This document shows positions 31,801 through 43,800 of a DNA stretch of 64,000 bases, one piece after another. The stretch covers positions 26,379,184 through 26,443,183 of the forward strand of contig CM055896.1 of the NCBI GenBank assembly GCA_029582155.1, in the 5' to 3' direction. The notes under the pieces were generated by a model that had not been told where the DNA came from, searched no databases, and worked only from the letters and a program-made list of their open reading frames with translations. Origin of the DNA: Panopea generosa. Taxonomy: Eukaryota > Mollusca > Bivalvia > Adapedonta > Hiatellidae. The stretch's first letter is position 1, and each line of letters opens with the position of its first letter. A program made the translations under genes and the position numbers.

Positions 31801-34800
31801 AATTGTATGATGTTTTCTATTGTTATGTCACTGTGTTTGTATTGTAATGTTGGTCATACCGTTTACTTCTATAATTGTATGATGTTTTCTATTGTTATGT
31901 CACTCAAACCTCCTACCCCTATAATTGTATGATGTTTTCTATTGTTATGTCACTTAAACCTCCTACCCCTATAATTGTATGATGTTTTCTATTGTAATGT
32001 CACTCAAACCTCCTACCCCTATAATTGTATGTTGTTTTCTATTGTTATGTCACTCAAACTTCCAACCCCTATAAATGTATCTTGTTTTTTATTGTTATGT
32101 CACTCAAACCTCCTACCCCTATAATTATATGATGTTTTCTGTTGTTATGTCTCTCAAACCTCCTACCCCTATAATTGTATGATGTTTTCTATCGTTATGT
32201 CACTCAAACCTCCTACACATATAATTGTATGATGTTTACTATTGTTATGTCGCTCAAACCTCCCATCCCTATAATTATATGATGGTTTCTATTGTCATGT
32301 CTCTCAAACCTCCTACCCCTATAATTGTATGTTTTCTATTGTTATGTCACCCAAACCTCCTACCCCTATAATTGTATGTTTTCTATTGTTATGTCACTCA
32401 AACCTCCTACCCATATAGTTGTATGATGTTTTCTATTGTTATGTCACTCTAACCTCCTGCCCCTATAATTGTATGATGTTTTCTATTGTTATGTTGCTCA
32501 TACCTCCTACCCCTATAATTGTATGTTGTTTCTATTTGTATGTGTCTCATACCTCCTGCCCCTATAAATGTATCTTGTTCCTTTTTTGTGTGTGTGCAAC
32601 TCATTGCTTGTTGTGCTTGGCAGATGAACCAACAGCATCAGGAGAAGGATGATCAGATAGAACAGCTACAGGAACGAGTGAAGTTGTTAGAACAGCGAGA
32701 ACAAGACCATACACTGTCTGGTGATGAGAGACTTGTGGCCCTGGAAAAGGAGGTCATTTATCTATACATGTATTGATTAGTAACCCTTCACTTGATGATT
32801 TTTCATATAATATACATATCAATAACGTGTCTTTTAATGGTTATCTGTTCATACAAATAGGGCAAATTCCAAATCCATCATTTTGAAATTGTAGAAATAT
32901 GAAATATGTACTCTGATTTGATGACATGTGTAGACATTTCTCTGCAGTCGGCTCAGTTTCCCCCTTTGATTAATGCTGCAGGACTCTCAAGTATTTTCTG
33001 TATCTTTGAAAAAATTTTCAAAAGCAAATTGTTAATTTTTTTTCTATTTATGGGGTATATGGTTTTTAGCTTTATGTCCTTCATGGTAAATTGTTTGTTG
33101 TCTGTCATTTGTCATATGTCCGTTTACATTTTTCTTGTAGACATGATAGCACCCTTATTTTTCAACGAATATTAACCAAGCTTGCACAGCAATTATATAA
33201 CCTTTTATAAAGTTTTTGAATCAGCGTAATGCAACCACAAATGCACCCCCTCCCTCCACCCCCACTGGGCTTATCAGCACATTTTAAAAGCATTTTTTCT
33301 GAAAGTTTGTAGACCTTAGATATTTTACATGTAGTATTGTATGGAGGGCACTTAACAGTTAGTCAAGTCTCCATATTGATGTCACCATCATAAATAACAA
33401 TAAGTCAAGTCTCAGTATTGATGTCACCATCATAAATAGCAATTAGTCAAGTCTCAGTATTGATGTCACCATCATAAATAACAATAAGTCAAGTCTCCAT
33501 ATTGATGTCACCATCATAAATAGCAACTAGTCAAGTCTCCGTATTGATGTCACCATCATAAATAACAATAAGTCAAGTCTCCATATTGATGTCACCATCA
33601 TAAATAACAATTAGTCAAGACTCCGTATTGATGTCACCATCATAAATAACAATTAGTCAAGTCTCCGTATTGATGTCACCATCATAAATAACAATTGGTC
33701 ATGTCTCCGTATTGATGTCACCATCATAAATAACAATTGGTCATGTCTCCGTATTGATGTCACCATCATAAATAACAATTAGTCAAGTCTCCATATTGAT
33801 GTCACCATCATCAATAGCAATTAGTCAAGTCTCAGTATTGATGTCACCATTATAAATAACAATTGGTCAAGTCTCCGTATTGATGTCACCATTATAAATA
33901 ACAATAAGTCAAGTCTCCGTATTGATGTCACCATCATCAATAGCAATTAGTCATGTCTCCGTATTGATGTCACCATCATAAATAACAATTGGTCATGTCT
34001 CCGTATTGATGTCACCATCATAAATAACAATTGGTCATGTCTCCGTATTGATGTCACCATCATAAATAACAATTAGTCAAGTCTCCATATTGATGTCACC
34101 ATCATCAATAGCAATTAGTCAAGTCTCAGTATTGATGTCACCATTATAAATAACAATTGGTCAAGTCTCCGTATTGATGTCACCATTATAAATAACAATA
34201 AGTCAAGTCTCCGTATTGATGTCACCATCATCAATAGCAATTAGTCAAGTCTCAGTATTGATGTCACCATCATAAATAGCAATTAGTCAAGTCTCCGTAT
34301 TGATGTCACCATCATAAATAACAATTGGTCAAGTCTCCGTATTGATGTCATCATCATAAATAACAATAAGTTAAGTCTCCGTATTGATGTCACCATCATA
34401 AATTACATTTATTCAAGTCTCCGTATTGATGTCACCATCATAAATAGCAATAAGTCAAGTCTCCGTATTGATGTCACCATCATAAATAACAATTAGTCAA
34501 GTCTCCATATTGATGTCACCATCATAAATAACAATTTGTCATGTCTCCGTATTGATGTCACCATCATAAATAACAATTGGTCAAGTCTCCGTATTGATGT
34601 CACCGTCATAAATAACAATTGGTCAAGTCTCCGTATTGATGTCACCGTCATAAATAGCAATTAGTCAAGTCTCCGTATTGATGTCGCCATCATAAATAAC
34701 AATTAGTCAAGTCTCCATATTGATGTCACCGTCATAAATAGCAATTAGTCAAGTCTCCGTATTGATGTCACCATCATAAATAACAATTAGTCAAGTCTCC

Positions 34801-37800
34801 ATATTGATGTCACCATCATAAATAACAATTAGTCATGTCTCCGTATTGATGTCACCATCATAAATAACAATTAGTCAAGTCTCTGTATTGATGTCACCAT
34901 CATAAATAACAATAAGTCAAGTCTCCGTATTGATGTCTCCATCATAAATAACAATGACTTAAGTCTCCGTATTGATGTCACCATCATAAATAACAATTAG
35001 TCAAGTCTCTATATTGATGTCACCATCATAAATAACAATTAGTCAAGTCTCCGTATTGATGTCACCATCATAAATAACAATTAGTCAAGACTCCGTATTG
35101 ATGTCACCATCATAAATAACAATTAGTCAAGTCTCCGTATTGATGTCACCATCATAAATAACAATTGGTCATGTCTCCGTATTGATGTCACCATCATAAA
35201 TAACAATTGGTCATGTCTCCGTATTGATGTCACCATCATAAATAACAATTAGTCAAGTCTCCGTATTGATGTCACCATCATAAATAACAATTAGTCAAGT
35301 CTCAGTATTGATGTCACCATCATAAATAACAATAAATCAAGTCTCCGTATTGATGTCGCCATCATAAATAACAATTAGTCATGTCACCGTATTGATGTCA
35401 CCATCATAAATAACAATAAGTCAAGTCTCGGTATTGATGTTGCCATCATAAATAACAATAAGTCAAGTCTCAGTATTGATGTCGCCATCATAAATAACAA
35501 TAAGTCAAGTCTCGGTATTGATGTTGCCTTCATAAATAACAATTGGTCATGTCTCCGTATTGATGTTGCCTTCATAAATAACAATAAGTCATGTCTCAGT
35601 ATTGATGTCGCCTTCATAAATAACAATTGGTCATGTCTCCGTATTGATGTTGCTTTCATAAATAACAATTGGTCATGTCTCCGTATTGATGTTGCCTTCA
35701 TAAATAACAATAAGTCAAGTCTCAGTATTGATGTTGCCATCATAAATAACAATAAGTCAAGTCTCGGTATTGATGTTGCCATCATAAATAACAATAAGTC
35801 AAGTCTCGGTATTGATGTTGCCTTCATAAATAACAATAAGTCAAGTCTCCGTATTGATGTCACCATCATAAATAACAATAAGTCAAGTCTCCGTATTGAT
35901 GTCTCCATCATAAATAACAATGACTTAAGTCTCCGTATTGATGTCACCATCATAAATAACGATTAGTCAAGTCTCTATATTGATGTCACCATCATAAATA
36001 ACAATTAGTCAAGTCTCCGTATTGATGTCGCCATCATAAATAACAATTAGTCAAGTCTCCGTATTGATGTCACCATCATAAATAACAATAAATCAAGTCT
36101 CCGTATTGATGTCGCCATCATAAATAACAATTAGTCATGTCACCGTATTGATGTCACCATCATAAATAACAATAAGTCAAGTCTCAGTATTGATGTCGCC
36201 TTCATAAATAACAATAAGTCATGTCTCAGTATTGATGTCGCCATCATAAATAATAATTGGTCATGTCTCCGTATTGATGTCACCATCATAAATAACAATA
36301 AGTCAAGTCTCGGTATTGATGTTGCCATCATAAATAACAATAAGTCAAGTCTCTGTATTGATGTCGCCATCATAAATAACAATAAGTCAAGTCTCGGTAT
36401 TGATGTCGCCTTCATAAATAACAATAAGTCATGTCTCAGTATTGATGTCGCCATCATAAATAATAATTGGTCAAGTCTCCGTATTGATGTCACCATCATA
36501 AATAACAATAAGTCAAGTCTCGGTATTGATGTTGCCATCATAAATAACAATAAGTCAAGTCTCCGTATTGATGTCGCCATCATAAATAACAATAAGTCAA
36601 GTCTCTGTATTGATGTCACCATCATAAATAACAATAAGTCAAGTCTCGGTATTGATGTCGCCTTCATAAATAACAATAAGTCAAGTCTCAGTATTGATGT
36701 CGCCATCATAAATAACAATAAGTCAAGTCTCGGTATTGATGTCGCCTTCATAAATAACAATAAGTCATGTCTCCGTATTGATGTCGCCATCATAAATAAT
36801 AATTGGTTAAGTCTCCGTATTGATGTCACCATCATAAATAACAATAAGTCAAGTCTCGGTATTGATGTTGCCATCATAAATAACAATAAGTCAAGTCTCC
36901 GTATTGATGTCGCCATCATAAATAACAATAAGTCAAGTCTGTGTATTGATGTCACCATCATAAATAACAATAAGTCAAGTCTCGGTATTGATGTCGCCTT
37001 CATAAATAACAATAAGTCATATCTCAGTATTGATGTCGCCATCATAAATAATAATTGGTCATGTCTCCGTATTGATGTCACCATCATAAATAACAATAAG
37101 TCAAGTCTCGGTATTGATGTTGCCATCATAAATAACAATAAGTCAAGTCTCCGTATTGATGTCGCCATCATAAATAACAATAAGTCAAGTCTCCGTCTGT
37201 ATATTGATGTCACCATCATAAATAGCAATTGGTCATGTCTCCGTATTGATGTCACCATCATAAATAGCAATTGGTCATGTCACCATATTGATGTCACCAT
37301 CATAAATAACAATTTGTCATGTCTCCGTAGTGATGTCACCGTCATAAATAACAATAAGTCAAGTCTCCGTATTGATGTCACCATCATAAATAACAATTAG
37401 TCAAGTCTCCGTATTGATGTCACACTCATAAATAACAATAAATCAAGAGAAAACAACAATTATTCTTACAATTCATTTATTTCCTGTGAATCATCAAAAA
37501 TTATGCCTGCTCTCTAGCACACATAGTTTTCATTGTATCTTCGCCAAACAATATAAAAATAGAAATATCTCAGACAATTTTTTGAACAGGCTAATTTCAT
37601 AATAATGCTCAAATCCCCCTCCCTTCATTTATACATTATACTTCTCTGTTTTGTGTTGTTGATATTAAGGGTCCACCATGGCCAAGTGGTCTAAGGCACC
37701 ATTGCAAGACCACTTACCGCTAAAGTCATAGGTCTGAGTCCCCCACACTCCAAAAACTTTATGTGAGAAAGTTTGCCAGTTACTTGTGGATGACAGTGGT

Positions 37801-40800
37801 TCTACTTAGATAGATTCATTCTTAGGTCTTCCTCCACCAATAAAACTGTATATGCCATTATATAACCTGAAAATGGCGTTAAACACCATTAAAAGAAAAT
37901 TGTTGATATTAAAGTGTATTCTCTACTGTATTCCTACTTGCACATACATGTATCTACTATTACACAGATTTTAAAAACTTTTGATTGATAAATATGTGCC
38001 TGCTTTTCTGGTGGTACATATTATAGATATTAAAATCTGTTTTATGACAAGCTTATAATAGTAGAGTTATACTGTCCTCCAACAGCTCTTGTGTCACTGG
38101 CTGTGTGGGTATAATTTGATACAGAGATTTGGTATCCATTGAAGTACTAGCTATTGTAATGTTATGTTTTATATTATGTTATAGAGAGACGGTCTAGAAA
38201 GGAAGTTAACAGAGACACGTGAGCAACTGTCCCAAATAAAGTCATCGTGGAGTGAGAAGATCACACACCTGGAAGATCAGGTACTGGTATGGTATACAAG
38301 GATATCAACCTTGTTGAAGTATTAGTGACTAGTCATTAATTGTGGTTTGGACTATATTCTTTCCATATAGTTTGTCCTGTTAAATGGAAGTGTTGATATT
38401 ATATTGGGGGAGGTTTCAACTTAGAGGCCATGTTCTGTTAGAGCAAAACATTGGTATGTCGTATTATCCGTGAAAATCTCATTTTTAAGTAAAGTTTGCT
38501 ACAAAGGAATTTAAAAAAATGTGTTGTGGTGTTGTAATGAACTGTACATGGACAGTTGTATGTGTGGTCCATATATTGTAACTCACTTTGTAGGGCACTC
38601 TCTATTTAAACCAGAGCTTCACTGCATTTATTACTAACCTTGTAAGGGCTTTTCCAAAATTAAATGTATGGGGCGGGGGTCGGACGGCACTTTTTTTTTT
38701 ACCCACAGAGCATAAAATTTAATTGTGATATATACCACCATGCACAAAATCATAAAAAAAGAGAGGCTAAAATCCCTTTTCTTATGTTTTCTTATTGTAA
38801 CACTTGCAAAATTACTAGTCTGGACAGTTGCCTACTTTCTTTGAAGTACGCCGACGTTACACTTGTGATCTAATGCCGATATGCAAGTGATTACGTCGCA
38901 ATTTACCTCAGGCCGAGAATTAAATAAAGGGGCACTACAGATAACAAACGAAAAAAAACAACATAATAATAATTAAAGGTTAGTGTTTGTTTGTAACTAG
39001 TTGTCTTCTAAAATGTTTATTTTCAGTATACTAATTTCTTAAAAAAAGAATTACTATTAAATTGATACAATTCGTAAAGAGAGTTATGTTTATAACTACA
39101 CATGCCTAAATTTATGCCTTTAATGCCTTCTGCCAATATCCGATGACGTCACTCTGACAGTGAAGCAAACATTATTATGACATATGTTATTTACTCCCTA
39201 CTATCGATAAAGGTTTAATCTAATTTGACCTCATTTCGCACATCCGATGGCAAACAATCCGGTTATGGATGCCTAAAGACAATTTCACAGTCCAATTTAT
39301 GTTTTTGTGCGACCACTAAGAAATACCTGCTTTTCCCCATGATTTTTTCAGACGCTGGGGTAAGAATGAGGCGTAGGGCGTGGGATGACAAATCTGAGAA
39401 TGTGGATGTTATTTCCACTGCTGACACAATATCCCAATTTAGATTTTTTGTCACAATTGACTTTGCATTTCTTGGTGTTTCTTTTTGTGCCAAATAAATT
39501 ATCGTTTTACACCATCTGACAAACAGCGCGGATACGCATACAATTATAGCAATGCCGCCGTAGAGTTGAATCGTAGTTTTTGCAGAATTTAATATTATAC
39601 ACGTCTGTATATTCATATCCATATTACTTGTAAACGTATCTGATACGTCAAATATTGATATATAATTCGTGAAATTTACTTGAGGAGATAACTTTGTGAC
39701 ATGGCATCTCGGCATCAAATTAATAAAGTAGACGGGGTAACAGCCTGCTACGAGTGTATTCCGCCATCTGATTAGCTCATACATTTCCGTGTTAATGATT
39801 TATTCATGACCAAGCGTATGTTTCTTGTCACTTTTCGGGAAGTCAGAAGGTAGATAATTATACTTTGTTTCAAACAAACAAATTAAATCATATGTTGTTG
39901 TCGGGTGATGTTATTATATTATGGCGGTCTTAACAAAAAAAGATCAATTAGTTCGAGATGAAAAAGTTAATTGAAGACAATCTTTAACATAAACAACACC
40001 AGTGTATCGAGTGTCCAACTGTGTAGTCGAGTAATACGTTCACTTGATCCTGATGTCTGGAGGTTGTGTACTACAATCGTAACAACAGGCGTGTCAGTGG
40101 CAATCATGTAGGTCAAATCAAGGTAAATTTAAAAGACCTGCAGTTTCTGCTGCGATTAAAATAAGACGCTCGTGAAATTTTGGCGCTGCGGGATATTGAC
40201 TAGCTGCTGTACAATTTTATGTTTTTATATATGACGTTATATATGACGGCAGGAAATATCTGGGCAGAAAACGTCTCACACACCAATTAATTTTGTACTG
40301 TTCTACATATAGAGACATGCACTTCTGGAACACTGGATACATTACCAATGGTTCTAAAAGTGCCTTATTCCCATAGATAGTCCTCTGTTGATCCAAATAT
40401 GCAGAAAAAACAACACATGGGGTTGACCAGGTTGCTTTTTCACAATTTCGATGGTTTGATGGCATCCCTTCATTTTTGACAATTCTGCCCATTTGTTGCA
40501 GTGTATCACTACGCATCTTTAAACTGTTATAGCATCATCAAACAGTTCCCAGGGTCACCCAAACTTAGTAGAAATCATGAAAATGTTCCAATGTTCCCAT
40601 ATGCACAAAGAAATATGACATTTTATGCATTTTTAACCAAAAAAGTGCCCAACCGCTTTACACAGCTCTAATTTCTTGGGCGTAATAATCTTGCTACCGT
40701 CATGTAAGGGAGGTAATTGTTAAGTGAGACCTTGAAGATAAAATTCGGTTCAGAGACGGAAATACTGGCAAGGCATCAAATTTTAATAAACTTTTACCCC

Positions 40801-43800
40801 ACAAGGCTTTATTTTTTTTTATGAAAACACCAACCAGGCATAATATTTAATTATACTGCCGTCCAACCCCCCATCCATTTAATTCTGGAAAAGCCCTAAC
40901 AAAAAGGAGTTATTTCATTTATGTCAGTTTGAACTTCAGTTGTTTTTGGCAACATTACAATTATGATATTAAAGATTGTTGTTTAGATTCATGTTTATAC
41001 ATATACATATATGTTACAGATATCTCATCTCAAAGGCACATATACATGTATCTTAGATATCTCATCTCAATGGCACATAAACATGTATCTTACAGAAAAT
41101 GGCACATACACATGTATGTTACAGATATCTCATCTCAAAGGCACATATATGTGTATCTTAGATATCTCATCTCATTGGCACATATACGTGTATCTTACAG
41201 AAAACGGTACATATACATGTATGTTACAGATATCTCACCTCAAAGGCACATATACATGTATCTTAGATATCTCATCTCAATGGCACATAAACGTGTATCT
41301 TACAGATATCTCATCTCAATGGCACATATACCTGTATCTTACAGATATCTCATTTCAATGGCACATATACGTGTATCTTACAGATATCTCATCTCAATGG
41401 CAAGATTGCAGAAGACAATGAAGAATTATCTCAGGCCCAGACAACCACAGACATGGTCAGAACAAACATGCAGAAAGAGGTCAGTGGTCCTGCTTAAACA
41501 AGACGTATAAACACAGACGGGTTACTATATTGACATTTCATGTCTGGTCTGTTACTTTGTCTTACATGGAGAGATTTTAAAATAGCTTGACACAAGTGAT
41601 CAACATGTCATTATGATGTGTCACCTGCATTTACCTGTAGAAATACCCAGACCTTTATATCAGACGTCAAGGTCAAGGTTACACAAATGTCAATGTCACG
41701 CTTTAATGTAAAAAAAAACATGAAATTGCATGTCTAGTCTGAAACGTCTGTCCATTACTCTTGATATTCATGGATACATCGCTACCTATTTTAAAATATA
41801 TTGTTGTTTTCAGAAACCATTTGGGGGGCATGCGACACTTACCAGTGACATTTCTTGTTTTATAATATATAAATAATAGACAATACATTTTATTGAATTT
41901 AGTGTATGTACATGTATATAATGTAGTGTTATCTGTAAAATATATTATTAAAAACTTGGCCAATTATATTTTTGTTGCTTAAACCTCATATAGAATTACA
42001 TATAGAATTACAAAACAATCTGCAAACATTCTTCTGACGGAAACATTTTGTCCCGGCCTTATGATAATTAGAAATAATTTTAAAATTGGCATTTCTTTAA
42101 AGCGGCATAACAAGTATATGAAGATATTTCTTTTAAAGAAAGAAACAACTTGTTTGAATGATTTCATGAATTCTCATGGCTTTCGATGCATTTATAATAG
42201 CTGAAACTTTTCAAATCTAAATTTACTGCTCAGTTCTTATATGAAATAGAATGCTTCACTGAGGAAATTATTGTAAAGTTGCCAAATCAATTCTATATAC
42301 ACAGCAAATTCCCTTATATTTTAGAACGGTCACTAGATATGGGCAAATATATAAATGCAGGCTTTTAAGCACATTTTAAAGGAAACTTTAAAATACATTT
42401 TCTCTGAAAATTCCGATCATAGACCTTAAATATTTTACAAATAGCATTGCATGGAGGTCCCCTAAAAGGGTTGTGGAAGTTAAGTCCCTGGAGTCAAATT
42501 TGGGGCTGCCACAGGGGTACTGCTTTACATAGAGTGAAGAACATGGGCATTTGGTCTTAGTATTCAGGTTCAATGGTGTTTTTTTTAGTTATGGCTCTTT
42601 GACCTTTTTAATGAAATTACATTTGCAACTTTGCAATTCAATACTAGTAAGTAACAGCAGCTACCATGAAACTTCATATAGGGACTTCAGGAAATGATTA
42701 CCGTTATTTGTTAAGGGCCATTTTTTTAAAAGGTCAAGGTAGTTGAGGTCACTTTGCTCCCTCAAAACAAATGTTTATTTTACTTTATTATCTTATCTTT
42801 TTATTTTTCCTATTTGCATTTGTTTTGTTTCATCATACAATCCCCTACATTCCCCTCCCCTACCCATTCTGTCAAATTTTCATCCTGCTCATCTGTTTCT
42901 TCGTTTATTGTATAACCTTCACATCCCACACATATCTCCAACAACAATGTTTTATTTGTTTATTGTGTAAAGGGTAATTACTATTACTTACAGATTGAAA
43001 GTATGAAAGAAAAATTGAGTGAATCTAATAAAAAAGTTGAGGAAAATACAGAGCTGGTAACGAGTAAAGAGGCATATTTTAAAAAGGAGGTAGGTCTTAT
43101 AAACCAGAGTTTTACATAGGCAGTTTATATTGAGGTAGGGATTGTATACTGGCTCACTGAGGTCATGGTTCTGTTCAACAACTTTAGGATTGAGCTATTT
43201 GAATAAAACTTTGTCCATAGGAAGCTTATATCAAGATAAAGGTTGGGATTACATATTCGGTCACTTTACCTCAAACTATAGATGAATAACAAAACATTAA
43301 ATTTTATGTTTAGCTCCTTTTCTCAGAAATTGTTTGGCTTAAAGTCACAAAATTTTATTTAAAGTTGTGTTATGATTACTAGTAATATAAAGTTTGCAAT
43401 ATATTAGGTGACCTTGACCTCTGTAGATAAGTAACTTAATAGTTCCCTGCCAATTTCACCTGATCAAGTCAGAAAGATTTGTGAAGAACATATCACTTAG
43501 ATGTGTCCATATTTGGCATGCATTATCCCTATTTGTTGGGTCAAGAGGGACCAAAACTAAGGTTTAAAATTTGAAATTTCAAAAAAAAATACATAAGTCC
43601 AACTTTTAAAACAATTGTAAATAATTACATTAATTGGTGAAATGCGAAGAACATATTAATGATCTAGTAATAAACAATATTACTTTCAGCTTATCATGAA
43701 TTTGTCACCTGCACTCTTGAAAAAAATTGTTTTATTGTGTCTGATCTACAGAAACTGGAGTTGGAGACAGAAGTGTCACAGATGAAATTGGAAATGGTTG

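Larger units (their letters stand above)
38646..40896. mobile_element. TIR DNA transposon with TAA target duplication (PIF/Harbinger-like)
   Basis: The left end GGGCTTTTCCAAAATTAAAT...GGACGGCA (38646-38689) is inverted at the right end (40857-40896), where the reverse complement begins GGGCTTTTCCAGAATTAAAT and ends GGACGGCA. There is a 4-bp indel and a few mismatches. TAA flanks both ends (38643-38645 and 40897-40899). A 3-bp TAA/TTA duplication with GGG-initial ends is the pattern of PIF/Harbinger elements; that class is inferred. No transposase is visible in the 2.25 kb interior, so it is non-autonomous. The interior is richer in CpG than the surrounding intron and contains a 173-codon antisense ORF. 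Confidence 0.85.

Noticed and set aside
35384..37270. Minus-strand ORFs of 189 and 376 codons with LLLFMMATSI repeats
   Set aside because: They are 14-residue translations of the 42-bp satellite, not a membrane protein family.
33350..37445. CRISPR-like array
   Set aside because: Units are directly adjacent with no unique spacers, and the window is animal DNA.
37669..37745. tRNA gene
   Set aside because: A and B boxes are present but the stems do not pair as in a functional tRNA, and the unit has a SINE body, A-rich tail and target duplication.
40929..41510. ORFs of 193 and 136 codons ahead of exon 8 as an alternative first exon
   Set aside because: They are out of frame with the conserved exon 8 reading and consist of the acceptor minisatellite.
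42743..42977. Small hydrophobic ORFs of 68 and 75 codons in intron 8
   Set aside because: They arise from a pyrimidine-rich tract; composition alone explains the Phe/Leu-rich peptides.
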